A stretch of DNA of 64,000 nucleotides from Bugula neritina (GCA_964035545.1 OZ037771.1:9555408-9619407); one strand, 5' to 3'. Shown: positions 50,871 through 63,659, counted from the first letter of the stretch. A program made the numbers and translations. Notes: generated from the letters alone by a model not told the origin.

Positions 50871-50889
50871 TTTATTCAAGTCTAATAAA
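50871..50889. terminator. Back-to-back poly(A) signals of GEMIN8 and the EF-hand gene
   Basis: TTTATT at 50,871-50,876 (AATAAA on the minus strand) and AATAAA at 50,884-50,889 on the plus strand sit 7 bases apart between the two convergent stop codons (50,608 and 51,076). The EF-hand gene also has an AATAAA at 51,053-51,058, very close to its stop. Confidence 0.5.
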
Positions 50890-51075
50890 CACGTATTAAT
50901 AAGCATAACTTGGATTTCTAATCTTAAATCTTAATTTAATACAACACAATGTGTTCACGAAAACAATAACAACTATAACATCTCTAGTTTAGATTTCAAT
51001 TTGGGCACATGTACTCTTTAGGTAAATAGTTTCATTTGATCTCTAATGTTCGTTTATTAGTCTGATAGCTTTTAG

Positions 51076-51850
51076 TTATAGTTCATCCTTGCTCTTTTGC
51101 TTCAACGTTTCCACACAAGAGGCCAAATCCTGTAAATTTTCATCATGGTTATAGCATCTGATTGGTCGAACCAGTATGGAATGCACAGCATATATAATAT
51201 TAAACATTTCATTTTAAATGTTTCAACATTAGAGCTGTGAGTATCAGCACAGATGTACTACCGAAATGTGCAGGTGTATGGGATTTTACGTAAAAATGGC
51301 ACAGGTAATAATATCACAAATGAAAAAAAGTAGGTATAAATAGCAGGCTGATGTTAAATTTGCCCAAACCCGAACCCCCACCCTCAAACCCAAGCCCCAA
51401 CCACAAAACCAAACCCCAAATCGCTAACTACGAACCCAAAATTCCAACACGAATATTACAAGTATGCCACTTTTACCTACTTTTTCATTTGAGCCTTTTT
51501 TACCTGTGCCAGCAATTTTTCCTGTTCCATGTTCACCTGTGCCAATTTTACCAGATGGCCATGTAAGGCCAATATAAACTAGCATCACAATAAGTATTTA
51601 GTTATAGGTGCAAATTCATGTTACTTACATGGGAGATTTCCATCATTTCATGCTCATCAACAACATCATTGTCTGCAAACATTAAACAGCTAATAATTTG
51701 ACAGAAATGAAAATCTATTATTTTATGTTCTGCTTATAAAGATAGCAAAGGGCTACTTGGTGGTTAATATAAATGATTTGCTATTTAGTATAAGTTAAAA
51801 TAAATATATTATATACAGTATATATGTATATATGTATATATGTATATATA

Positions 51851-51942
<92 letters not shown>

Positions 51943-54900
51943 AAGCGGAGATATGTATGTATGTATATATTTATGTATGTATGTATGTATGTATGTATGT
52001 ATGTTTATGCAGTGTCTTTTCTTGACTCCATTGAAAAAAGCAGCAAAACACTTGTATTATGTAGTTTAGGAATGCAAAGTTGCTCTGCAATGACATACAT
52101 AGTATTTTAAATATGCTTACAGTTTTTGTCTAGCAGAGTTAAAAAATCTTTTCTTCCTTCTTTTAAAGATATGATGCTATTTTGATTGGTGTCTAGACAT
52201 AAAGCTAAGGCTTGGCCATCTAGAAGACTAGGGGACAGCTTGGTATAGTCTTGCACAAACTTGGCAAAGTCCAAAGTTGTAATCTCTAGTTAATAACAAC
52301 ACAGTAGAATGAGCAGCAAACAAAGTACCAAGACTAAAGCTTGCATCTAAACTCATAGGAATGTTTTTATTCAGCATTCTAAAATATTATTGATTCACCC
52401 ATGTAAATATGTATGTGCCCTTATTCAACAACACAGCAACTATATCATTACAACTAAGACACTGAAATTCCGATAATAACATCATATTTAAAAGGTAGAT
52501 TATGTGGTTCAGTTCTTATCAAGCTGACAGAAAAGGACTCATCATTAGGTTATGCATGTATGTTTACTTGGGATGACCTTGAGCAAATGGTGTATAGATT
52601 ATACTTCAAACAGTGAAGCCCATTCTGGTCACATGGCCAGTTGGCCAACTTTAATTTGACCCACTAAACATACATTGGTCACATGACCAGTTGGCATACT
52701 TTGACCTACTAGACATACTTTCATTTGGTTGAGACTTTAAAAGTTTCAAAATTGGATTCATCAGTTCAGTCCCATCAAGACTACCAGAACTGTCTCCATC
52801 TAGTTGGACAAACAAATCATGGTATGGTGTGTTTTGACTGGGACTTTCCTTAGTTCTGCCTCCATTCACTAACACAGTCTCCAACTCTTCTCTCTCCACC
52901 AGTTTATTACCTTTAGACAAATAACTGATAGCATTATGAAAAAAGTGTGTCACTCTAAACATTTGTTACAATGCAGCTAGTTACAAACACGTGCGATTTC
53001 TTACACAAATTTTCTTAAGAAATGTAACAACGTTTTAGGCTGCAAAATTGCAGATAATAGTAGCTCATAGCACCCTATCGGTTAGTGTTCCCGCACAGCT
53101 CTAGTAGTGGTAAAGGTTTAGTCAAGAAATATAAAAGCCCTTGGAGATAAAAACGTGGGCTTTAAACTAAGATATCTCATGTGAAAGTAATAACCTGAGT
53201 TGGGTATAAAATGTGCTAAAACAGTACACATACTAAAGTTTGCCCAGAACTAGTAGAATAGCTGACAAAATTATATATAACAGAAAAATAATATTATTTA
53301 TTGCTTGAGCTGTAGCAAAGTTCTATAATTTCATGGGTATAAGCCAGCAAAAGCTAAAAGATGCAGAGTTTACTAGAGTTCATGTAATTATTGTATAGTA
53401 ATAGTAGTTGGTATTTAACCTGCAGTATCTAAATAGGACGGAGTGGAGATAGGTGAGGATAGGTGCATGAATATTTAACCTGCATTATAATTCAAGTATA
53501 ATATCAAAAAAAATTATGTAGTTACAATTCATTTTTGCAAGATTACATTTACTAGACAAAGATTAAGTAGGGCACTTGCCATTAGTGTCAGCATATTCAA
53601 AGAATGTGTTTGTATAATCTTCTTGATCTGGTTTAGAGTCACGTGTCAGCAGCCACCACATGTCCTCAAACACGTTATCCTCCATAAGGGGAGGATAACC
53701 CTTCAACATGTATTTAAGCTCATCATATCCAAGAACTGGCTTTGGCTCTAGAATAAACGAATGGCGTCTTTTACCATGGCATTACTCGATGTGATTGAGA
53801 TTATATACTTGTTTTGAGATTATTATATTGTGCACTATCTAAAAATCTAATAGTATAAACTATTTAACAAAACTCATCAGCATAAAACACAAACCATGCA
53901 TATTAAAACGGAATTGTGGGATGCAGCTTCAATGCAATTTTCTAAGTATTGGTTAGAGAAATTGAGACAAACTTTCAGTTAAAGGTTCAAAAATAAACTA
54001 TCTTCAGCTTACATTTACTTGCTGAAATTAGAGGCTGATTTACTCATACAACTTGGTGCAACACTTATATTATAAGTAAGTTGGTGCAAGCTGTGTTGCT
54101 AAGTTTGCATTGTTTCAAATTAATAGTCATCACTGCATTTTTAAATCAAAAAAAGAGAAATTGAGACAGTTGAATATATCAAGTACATGAGGATTTATAT
54201 AAAATGCTGAATGTGGCAATACTAATCATAACATCAACAGTTGCAAAATGGCATATATCCAGCTATAAGCTAATGCCAATGCCAATGCATGTGACACCAT
54301 ATGCGTGGCAAAATAAACATCATACAATTACTGTAGAAGAAAAATTTTGGCAGCATACTTCCAAAGCTAAGAAAGCTCAGCTTGTCTCCAACCTCAGCTA
54401 AACTAATTTTACCATCTTCATCACTGTCTAGCAAACTGAACATATATTCCAGATGCTGGTGTTTATCTCGTTCATCATACGATAAATCTGCTGGTGGAGG
54501 TTTATTTAACCAACGAGGTCTTTTCTGGCTGCTAGCACTGTTTAGAGTAATACATGATAAAACCAAAGAGTTACCACAGTTTTGGAATTCCCTGACTGTG
54601 TTAGCTCTTGGGTATAAATTATAGAAATTCACAAGCAATTCTTTATTAATGCGCACAGCTAATATAATAATTTTTGTAAGGATTTGAGGATTTAAAAGTG
54701 CTATAAAGAGTTAACAAGTATTTTACAGTTTCATCAAGATTAAATTATGAAACCTTTATTTTGAGCAAATTAACTTGTCTGAATTTGCAAAGATGTTTAG
54801 GACTATAATGTATATTGTAGCAAAAAGTTAACTGAAAGGCTAAAACCAAGATGTGGGTGCAGCTAATACATCAGTATACATCAGGCATCAGTAATACGAA

Positions 54901-55116
54901 TAGTAATAGTTTTAGATTTGAAATGTGACGAAGCATTATGATTTTCTCTCAATTTAACTGCTAAAACTCTAGGTGACCACAAAACATGTTTGTAATAAAT
55001 ATGTGTTAGTATAATACCTAGTAACTATTTATAATTTACAAAAAAACTTACCCTAGTGTAAATGTAGTTGTCAACGAAACTGTCAATGAGATCAATAAAA
55101 TCACTCTATGAACCAT
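51076..55116 (-). CDS. ER-luminal EF-hand protein with C-terminal KDEL, seven exons
   Basis: Coding exons: 55052-55116, 54359-54537, 53580-53747, 52719-52910, 52121-52285, 51629-51672, 51076-51129. Phases agree and give 867 bases, 288 residues. Residues 1-22 are a signal peptide ([20 protein letters not shown]). Four canonical EF-hand loops: 59-70 ([12 protein letters not shown]), 135-146 ([12 protein letters not shown]), 175-186 ([12 protein letters not shown]) and 233-244 ([12 protein letters not shown]). The protein ends KSKDEL, an ER-retrieval signal. This layout resembles reticulocalbin/calumenin/Cab45 (CREC) proteins but is shorter and has fewer loops, so the exact orthologue is not assigned. 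Intron 3 uses a GC donor (AATG|GCAAGT). Likely role: calcium buffering or chaperoning in the secretory pathway. Confidence 0.88.
51285..51580. repeat. Foldback element with GGCACA repeats, EF-hand gene intron 6
   Basis: GTAAAAATGGCACAGGTAAT at the left is mirrored by CCTGTGCCAATTTTAC-like repeats at the right, around a C-rich centre (CCCAAACCCGAACCCCCACC). Same family as 17,635-17,860, in the opposite orientation of the G-rich centre. Confidence 0.65.
51815..52012. repeat. (TA)n and (TATG)n microsatellite
   Basis: Dinucleotide run followed by ten or so TATG units, in intron 5 of the EF-hand gene. Confidence 0.95.
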
Positions 55117-56060
55117 GTTTTCCACCAATTCAATATGTATGCTTACTAATATCAATATATTAAATTGCTATTATGACAAAGTTTATATGGGAACTATACT
55201 AGCGTCAACTTGTTAGTACAACTATTACTAATGTGATCATAGAAATATTGCTTGCATTTACAATGCAGCCTATTATAGATCTATAATCGCGATGCGTCAA
55301 ACAATGCTGTTTACGTTATGCTTCAGCACATATTGCAAAAATTTGAATTGTTTGATTTGATTCGTTATTGGCTGCTCACTACATTAGAGCGAATTGAGGT
55401 CACGATAGCAACAATGAGAGCATATGACAACTCCAAATTTTCTTTTATGAGCTTGTTGCACCATTCCAATAATTCTTTCAAGCATTGAATATGTTTACTA
55501 GGTCAAGTGCTGACTTTTTAAGAGTATTGGTTGCGCTGTGATGAAGGCTACAATGTGCTAAGTACAAGCTACATTTAAATATAAATTAAAGTAACTCATG
55601 TAATGGCTGAAATCGAGTTTTTATTATCCGAAATTGAAAATAAAACAGTTTTATACCCACCAGCATAATCATATTGAATATTAAAATATTTTAATAATAA
55701 TTGACGGAGTTTTGCTAATGCTGATTATATAAGAATTCTGGTGCAAAAATATTAGGCTGAAAAATAACAATAAATTGCACGTGACTAGCTACTAACATTA
55801 TTGGTATGGTGATCAGAAGCAGTGCATTTTTAAAAGCATGAGTAAAACTACAGATTATTCTGGGAGAATCTGTCTGTAGCTAAGCCACCATGTTTAGTCA
55901 TTAGAAACACATCATTTTATATTAGGCATTTGGGACATATGAATATTGTCAAAAAATAACTATATCGTACCTAGTTGACTAACTTAAAGCAACTGATGCA
56001 ACTATGGTGTATAGTTATTAATAAATAATAACTTTATCTGCTAGTAATGAAGTCATTGCA
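55117..56060. other. Intergenic region upstream of the EF-hand gene
   Basis: Between TRAPPC1's end and the EF-hand start codon, both on the minus strand. It should hold the EF-hand promoter; no motif could be assigned. Confidence 0.4.
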
Positions 56061-56067
56061 ACTTTGG

Positions 56068-56073
56068 TTTATT
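56068..56073 (-). terminator. Candidate TRAPPC1 poly(A) signal
   Basis: AATAAA on the minus strand about 110 bases past the TRAPPC1 stop. Confidence 0.5.
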
Positions 56074-56183
56074 CAATCACCTCTTGGCTTAACTGGACAG
56101 AGTATACTGTGATCAGTAGGCTATAGCCTACATGTGAAGACCATTAGGCTATACATGTGAGGACCGATTGATCTGACACCGAG

Positions 56184-59100
56184 CTAATAAAATGGCAATG
56201 CTTTAATGAACGTCTCCAGTTTATCTTTAAACAACTCACTAGTGATGGGCTGGTTTAGAGGACAGAGTGGGTTCTTCACCACATATTCCACATATATCTG
56301 AAACAGTAAGTTTAAATTCATTACTTATGATATGCTATTTTTTTTAATAAACAAAAAGTATAGCTTAATTTTTACAAGTAATTTTCTCAAGCTTTTTAAC
56401 TTGTTATTTTTATCCCAAATTTATATAATAAATTTTAATTGACAGTTTTAGTTTTAATTACAAGAAAACACTACTAGTTTTATGTACCTGCAAAAGCAGA
56501 ATAGCTCAATACTTATGCTAAACTTACAAATAAACAAAAAAAAACACAAATTTCTATAAGAAAAAACACTGATAGAAGGACAAATTTAGTATACACAATA
56601 CAAACAAGACTGTGCTTGTTGACCTTTGGGTGTTGCAATATAATAATATCTATTATACACAGAAATTATTGTGAGTATGAAGTTTCTGGAGGAAAAAAGT
56701 TAAAAAAAAGTTTCACACACCAGTCTAACAACTGGTTTGTACTAATATAAAGGAATACAAAGTAAAAGCTGCCCAAAGATAAAAATCAAATAGAATAATA
56801 CAAATGTTATGGAGCTATTCATAAAGCATTATGCCTACTAGATCATTACAACTTATCTTAAGGATAGTGGAAAAACAGTTCAAAATACATAAATAGAAGA
56901 TAATATATCAGTAAAACATATATTTACATGATAGAAAAGAGAAGGGGGATGATACTCAGTTATTGCATCTTGAAAAATATCAATACCAAAGGTTGTAATA
57001 TAAGTTGTTGGAGTTTTGACCAATAGATATATAGTAATGTCCAGGTTGAAGATAATAAAATAAAAATGAGTGGAATGAAAACATAAAACGAAATGAACAA
57101 TAAAATGTCACCATTATAAGTATATATTTGTTTCAGAATACTCTATTTTAAAAAATGCAGCAATTGCAGTAGATTATAGAGTGATACAAATACAAAAATT
57201 TACAAAAACAATGAAATGGAGTATAATAACATAACTTTAATAATTCAATATCATTTATTTATCAAAGTACAATTAAATAAAAAATTAATTAATATTTGAG
57301 TACAACTATACTATTTGACCTAATATTATTACTAATCAGTTAGTATTACATGATTAGTACAAAAATATCAGTATTACTAATAGTATTACTAAAAATAACG
57401 TCCAAGTCTAATAGTAGCACTTATAGAATTATAGTTACAAATAGACAAAAAACATAGTGCGGTAAAGTAACACGCTATGAGTATTACTATGAGTCTACAA
57501 TTCGTTAACATAAACAACTTAAACTACAGTTATATTGAAATACGATTTAAACTGAAAATATAATTCATAGTCTAACCGCCGCACAGATGTGAAAAAAGTT
57601 GAATTAGTATAGTGTCTACCTGACCATACAGCTGACAAAGGGTCTCCCTTATATCACCTACATCAGTGCTCGTATTCATTACTAGCTTTAAACCTGATGG
57701 CGTTTCATAATAATGCAGTTTATATTTGCTATTGAAATTTGATAAAGATATAATCATAGTAACATAAATTACATTAAAGCAGAAATTTATCTTAAAATTC
57801 TATTGCCTCCAACAGGCTGCACATCACTAGCAAAAATTAATATCGACACTTTGTAATTATGCTTCTCTAAAATACCTAAATGACAATAGAGGCTTTTCAC
57901 AAGTCCCTCTGGGGACATTTGTATTTTGGAGTTGTCTCCTCCCAGACGGGCGAGGTGTAGTCTCCATGACATATAAAACAAGCACATAAAATCAGTATAA
58001 CTTTGTGGTTTGTGTGAGGACTATTACTAGTACGAGTTTCATTTTTTCTGAGATTAATATTTTGGCATAAACACACAGTTTAGCAGTTCCAGAAAAATTT
58101 TAAAAGTTTTCTTTCTTCAAAAATCTTGAGAAAAATTAAGTTCAAAGCATGTTTGTGGTTTTGGTTACTGCATGAGCAAGCTGAATTGGCAACTATGAGA
58201 TAAGTCCCATTAATCATTTGTTATACTGGCTGTCATATCCAATTTATAGCTGTTGACCTTTCAACTCTTTGGTCAGAATCTGCAATTAACACAGTCTTAG
58301 AGCACTGCTAGTGAAGGAAACAGCAGATTAGCTGTGTTAGCATTTTTATTACACTTACACTTTATTACACAATAGCTAGACTATAACCTCAACATCCATC
58401 ATTTTCACAAAAAGCATTCTCACAAAACTATAAATATATATTAAATAGACAGATTAAATTTGTAGTATCAAAATGATGTGTGGTAGCATGTGCATTTAAT
58501 TATACTTTGAAAAGTTTGTGCTACATTATGTTCAAGGGACCGTGAATGCTTTACATATTTTCATGTTATCGCTAAAACTTCTTTAAAATATTACCAAGAA
58601 AAGCAAAGCTCAGTTTATGCAAAAGAATTATTAAAAAAACTTTATATTTAGGCAGGCATCTTTTCATTTATTAATAGTTTTATTTAAAAGATTTAATTGA
58701 AATGTTATACTGTAATGGATTTCAGTAGTGCAACTAACAATTAGTTTATATATCGAAAGGGTCGACTCTATGTTATCTTATTGTGGAGGTTGACTACATC
58801 GACTCCCAGCCAACGTACATCTTACAGTCGACAGTGGCACCACTAATAGCTTATTCACACACGATGTTTTTTGTTCGTTGGGTCCTACGAATGCCCAACT
58901 AACAATCATCGCACCTCTTTGTCGCGCCAGCTGCAATAATAGTGTATAGTTGCTTAGCAACAGTGCTTTTACTAGCAAAGTTGTGACTAGTTAAATTTAG
59001 CGATAACTAAGTAAAAATAATTATAATCAAATATGAAACATTTAAATTATGACAAATTTATTAGCCAAACAAAACCTAAAGATTTAGTAGATTTATGTTT

Positions 59101-62100
59101 AACAACAGTTGGACTGTTAAAAGGAAATGAAAATGACACGTAAAACTGCAATGCCGTAGTCGTGCTTTTATATCAAACTCAAACTGATTATTTATTTTTT
59201 CGTAGCCTTTCATTACTTATTCTACTTATATTTTTTATTGTTGCTAAATAAAAAATTAAAATGACCTGTTTTATAGTAGTTTTTCTATGAAAGAACTATA
59301 GCTAAGATGTTTCAGCTGGAACAATTATAAAATAAAATAGAAGTTGGTAGTGTCTACTTTAGGTGAAATGATTCAGTTGCATCAGTTTCAATTTAACTAC
59401 ATTTTAACTTTTTTTCAAGTCACTGCTACTCATTGTGCACATCAACTCAGTTGCCTACGTGCATCTTTGTATTCAAGATCACAAAGATCATACTGATACA
59501 GTGCAGCTGGTCAAGCTATGATGATTTCTATAAAAAAACGTACTTCCGTCATGAAAACTGCTTGAAATAATTTTAAAATGCTGCTGACTAGCAAAATAAT
59601 ATGTTTCCTACAAATTTGCTCATTTTGATTAATTAGCAATTATTATTATTAATATTACTAAAATATTGATTATTTAGTTTAGTTACAATGCCGCAATGTT
59701 TGCCATGTGCATTATGCCCGCGCTTTTTGCTTTTTTAAATAAGCCAATGATGTGCGATCAGATAAAATTTGTCAGCTGAAACCTAGCTGGGTCAGGTTCC
59801 AACGAAACTGTGAAAAGTCGATCACGTGATCCAAAACGAACAAACTCTTCTGCTGTCAGACCAATCAAAGAACGCTAGTTTGGCGCAATTGACGCAATTG
59901 TCCGATCACGTGATCCAAAACTAACAAAATTTGTATTCGTCGTGCCATTTTGGTTCGCTATTCGTCCAATTCGTTGATCGTGTGAATAAGCTATAATACC
60001 AGCCAATCAGGAAGGACTGTTAATTGATAGCAGGTGGAGCTAGCTACGCGTAGTGGAAGCACGCTGAGTAGCTAGCCGGGCAGAGCAGCTTGGGACTTAG
60101 CTTAGAGTAGTTGTGTGCAAAGTGCTCAGTGTTATGTAATCGTACAATTCATGTTAGTAATTCAATTCTTGTATCTTGTAAATAATGAACTTGTTATAAC
60201 GTAAATAACCTGGTGTAGTAGCTTTGTATAAGTCGACCCACATAATATAGTGAATTGAGAAACTCACTACAATACTTGATTTTAACTTACATATTATTCT
60301 CACTAATGCCTATCTTAGCTGTAATATTCTAATTGGTGCTGTCATGACTTGTAGCTAACTTCTAAAATTTTATGTCATTCAAATGTGAGTCTCAAATTAA
60401 AGAAAGGCTTTATAACACTTTGTGACCCATGGGATCAAGCAAGCTAGTTGTATAACTGCAGCTGAGTGTCAATGACATTAGCTCATGATATTTGAAGCAT
60501 GAGAAGTTGAGAAGCTTTAACATTAAACAGTTTAACTGAAAACCCAAGCAAAATGTTAATAACCCAATTTTATCAACATGCTTTCACTGCTTCACTTGTA
60601 AGAATCTGCTTAATACTTTTCAACCAGAATTTCCTTCTAAAGTAATTTTCAGATAATTCAGTTTATGCTGCAATTTGATGAGTTGGGAAACTTGGACTTT
60701 CAGGTGCAGTAGTGATTAGATTAGTTTACCTATTTTATATTATACCAATTTTATCATATAACTATATTTTAACCTACCATGCACCTACATTAACTAGGAT
60801 CTTGAATCTACCGCAGCTGACGGAGATGACTACTACACACAAGGTAGATCCAGTACTAACGGAAAAATTGAGAAAAGCCTTTGTTCTAGATTAGAAATTT
60901 AGCAAAAAAGTTGTGTTATACGCAACACCAACATTTGCAAAGAAATTTAAAGAGCTTAGGCTATCTCAATTTCTTCACTACTGCATGCTCCTAAATGCTA
61001 CAAGCCACAGGCATAATTAAGAAATAACAAAACTGTAACACAAGGGCCTGAATGCCAACTGCTAAAAGGCTATCTGAGTTTTTGATTAAATTATCTAGAT
61101 ATATATTTATTTGAGCACAATTGTTACAATTGCAATAGATGCATTTAACCTGTATAAGAGAATTAACAGACATGTATCAATACACATTTCATATTCGATC
61201 TATACTACAAATTTAATCTGTCTATTTAAAATATATCTATAGCTTTGTAAAAATGCTTTTTGTGAAAATGATGGATGTTGAGGTAGCCTAGCTATTCTCA
61301 TAGCATAAGTGTATAAGTATAGTTAATTTAACATTCTAACACAGCTAATCTGCTGTAACAAATGATTAATGGGACTTATCTCATAGTTGCCAATTCAGCT
61401 TGCTCATGCAGTAACCAAAACCACAAACATGCTTTGAACTTAATTTCTCTCAAGATTTTTGAAGAAAAAAAATTTTAAAATTTTTTCCGAAACTGCTAAC
61501 CTGTGTGCTTATGCCAAAATATTAATCTCAGGAAAAATGAAACTCGTACTAGTAATAGTCCTCACACAAACCACAAAGTTATACTGATTTTATGTGCTTG
61601 TTTTATATGTCATGGAGACTACACCTCGCCCGTCTGGGAGGAGACAACTCCAAAATACAAATGTCCCCAGAGGGACTTGTGAAAAGCCTCTATAGAGAGA
61701 AGCTTCGTTAATATTTTTTATTTGTATGAGTAACATGTTTAGAATGTAAATTATACAACTAAAGGCCTGGTCTCACGATCGTGAAAATCACAAGAAAATC
61801 ATGTGGCGATTTTCGTAAGTTATCCTCTTGTTTTGACCAGCCACACACTCGTCGGACGAAACACATAGAAATTAGTCCGTGAATGAGTCTTGCACGAGAT
61901 ACAAACAGCAGAAAATTGCAAAACAGAGAAACGTGATAAAAATAAAATAATCACTGTTGCTAAAATTCTGTTGACCAATCAAATGGTGCTTATCTTTGAT
62001 TGTGATTTTTCGTTCATCGTCATCGTTGTGTACACCCAACGAAGACGATTTTGTTTGAATTCCCTCAAATGTTTTCATACGAATGTTTTTTTCGTGTCAA

Positions 62101-62707
62101 ATAGACGCTTTCGTGTGATTCTCACGATCGTGAAGCCATGCCTTTAGGGTCTAATAATATAATTCATCGTATAACCGCCGCACAGATGTGAAAAAAAGTT
62201 GAATTAGTATAGTGTCTACCTGACTATACAGCTGACGAAGGGTCTCCCTTATATCACCTACATCAGTGCTCGTATTCATTACTAGCTTTAAACCTGATGG
62301 CTTTTCATAATAATGCAGTTTATATTTGCTAGTCTGGTAATTGAGGAAACCATCTTTACTAAAATGTATATCAACACATAAAAACGAATATTTTACTGAA
62401 ACAATTCCAATAGAGAATTGACAAATAGCAACATAAAAAGCAACCTAAAGCAAATTAGAAATTAATTAAACATAAAGGTGTGCTGGATTATGTATAATGA
62501 ACAAAAGGAATAGCAACAAGCACCCCTATGAACAGATAAGGATTGGTTTGCATCTTTCATGGGTTTAGAGTGAAAATGGTTCAAATAAATGAATCCATGG
62601 CGAACGTATTCAAAGTAAAAGTTGTAGCTCACTTACCAGTCAAGTGGAGACAATCGCTTCACAAATGATCTCAAAGAGAACAGCATACCATACATATTTT
62701 GAAACTC
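56184..62707 (-). CDS. TRAPPC1: TRAPP complex subunit 1 (Bet5 homologue), 5' end outside window
   Basis: Small longin-fold subunit of the TRAPP tethering complex (Rab1/Ypt1 exchange, ER-to-Golgi traffic). Exons in the window: 62637-62707, 62220-62358 and 56184-56297; phases agree (107 residues; human 145). The first reads EFQNMYGMLFSLRSFVKRL, matching human YKLMYGMLFSIRSFV. The second starts KDGFLNYQTSKYKLHYYE and contains LKLVMNTSTDVGDIRETL. The last reads IYVEYVVKNPLCPLNQPITS and ends KALPFY. The first ~38 residues must lie beyond the window or in an unrecognised upstream exon. A second, shortened copy of the central exon is at 57,620-57,728. Confidence 0.9.
57300..57420. repeat. Degenerate ACTAATAGT-type microsatellite
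   Basis: Short tract of the same three-base-step composition as at 22,905 and 29,700. Confidence 0.6.
57558..57733 (-). pseudogene. TRAPPC1: Duplicate of TRAPPC1 central exon
   Basis: Direct copy of 62,155-62,331, differing by three substitutions and one indel over about 160 bases. The coding part 57,620-57,728 retains the donor (CAG|GTAGAC) and gains an AG (TTTCAATAG|C) at its 5' edge, but lacks the first ten residues (KDGFLNYQTS). Its 109 bases have the same phase as the 139-base original, so it could replace it in frame but not be added to it. All three substitutions change an amino acid (T/K, C/R, G/S). Confidence 0.75.
57886..58471 (-). repeat. Inverted duplication, copy 1
   Basis: Reverse complement of 61,200-61,696, from GCCTCTAT at one edge to TTTGTAGTAT at the other. 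Contains a minus-strand open frame extending to 57,787 with LHLARLGGDNSKIQMSPEGL, unrecognised. Only its N-terminal part is duplicated. Confidence 0.85.
58700..60271 (+). mobile_element. Solo family-A-like LTR, interrupted by a TIR element
   Basis: 59,997-60,271 clearly follows the 3' half of the element A LTR (GGCAGAGCAGCTTGGGACT, ATAACCTGGTGTAGTAGCTTT, CACTACA end). The 5' part (58,700-58,846) shares only short matches such as ATCGAAAGG. The insert occupies 58,847-59,993. Confidence 0.6.
58847..59993. mobile_element. 1.15 kb TIR element nested in the solo LTR
   Basis: Left end TAGCTTATTCACACACGAT, right end the reverse complement of TAGCTTATTCACACGAT, flanked by TAA at 58,844-58,846 and 59,994-59,996. 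No transposase seen. Confidence 0.8.
60272..61199. other. Unassigned TRAPPC1 intron sequence
   Basis: No gene or repeat recognised. Confidence 0.45.
61200..61696 (+). repeat. Inverted duplication, copy 2
   Basis: Partner of 57,886-58,471, with small deletions (497 against 586 bases). Confidence 0.85.
61763..62143. mobile_element. 381-bp TIR element at the duplication boundary
   Basis: Left end AGGCCTGGTCTCACGATCGT, right end reverse complement AGGCATGGCTTCACGATCGT, then internal GTGATT/AATCAC repeats. Flanks are TAA on the left and TTA on the right, so the target duplication is not exact. It sits between the inverted copy and the TRAPPC1 exon copy. Confidence 0.7.
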
Positions 62708-63309
62708 CTACAGTTAATCAAAAAGATTTGACTGTAAAACATGCAGGCTCATTGTGCAGCACAATGCACCATTGTAGAAATATATTAATTTTCAGATTTC
62801 CTGCATTTACATATGCAGTACGAAAATACTATATTTGTAAATAAAAGACATATTTTGATGTGTTTCTGCAATAATGTTAAATAAAATAAACTATAAAATA
62901 AAAAAAGATGAAGAAAAGCCAAAGGTTTTACCAACTTACCGCCTTGCTCTGAAAACCTAATCTTACATATCAAAAGCCCCAAAACGATAGAAAATCTCAG
63001 AACAATTTAGCATTACTACATGACTGATATATGATATTCACCTACTACAATTATTTTATTAAATTACCAACTTTAAATTCCAAATTATCATTTAAATTTA
63101 GGACAGTTGAATTCAATTGTGCAATGAGTATAAAGTAGAGATCAGCAACTTGAATAAACAGCATTATGCTGACTGCTTTAAATTCAAAACCATTTATTAA
63201 TATCAACATTATTATCCAGACATTGCCAACAATTATAGTAACTTCTTAAAAACAAAATCATTACATGTAATTATGCTCCATTTACTGAATGTATTTAATT
63301 TGATACGAA
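62708..63309. other. Upstream TRAPPC1 intron or flank
   Basis: The preceding TRAPPC1 exon was sought here and not found. No other feature. Confidence 0.4.
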
Positions 63310-63560
63310 TACAAATTTAATACTAATAGCAACAGTAATACACATTCACAGTTAAATTGTCATTGTGGTTAACATTTATATTTATATTTTCATTAACTTA
63401 CATTTTCAGGTTAAAATAAACACAGAGTAAAAATTATACTAACAGCAATACCATCAGACTTATTACAATATCAGTATCACAAGTGATACAAATACTCGTA
63501 GTAATAGTATTTTATGAGTAATTGTAATAGTGATAGTAATACCTGAACCCACTCTCATAG
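63310..63560. repeat. Degenerate three-base-step microsatellite
   Basis: AATACTAATAGCAACAGTAAT-like composition, weakly periodic. Confidence 0.45.
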
Positions 63561-63659
63561 TCATACCGATATTAGTCTTAATATTATTACTGCTGTAGCA
63601 TTCATGGCGACAGTATCACTTAAAATTTCCAAGCTAAACTTAATAATGATTATAATAAC

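Noticed and set aside
62785-62982. Upstream TRAPPC1 exon near the sequence SEQGG followed by GTAAGT
   Set aside because: A donor-like site is present but no acceptor or longin N-terminal sequence precedes it.
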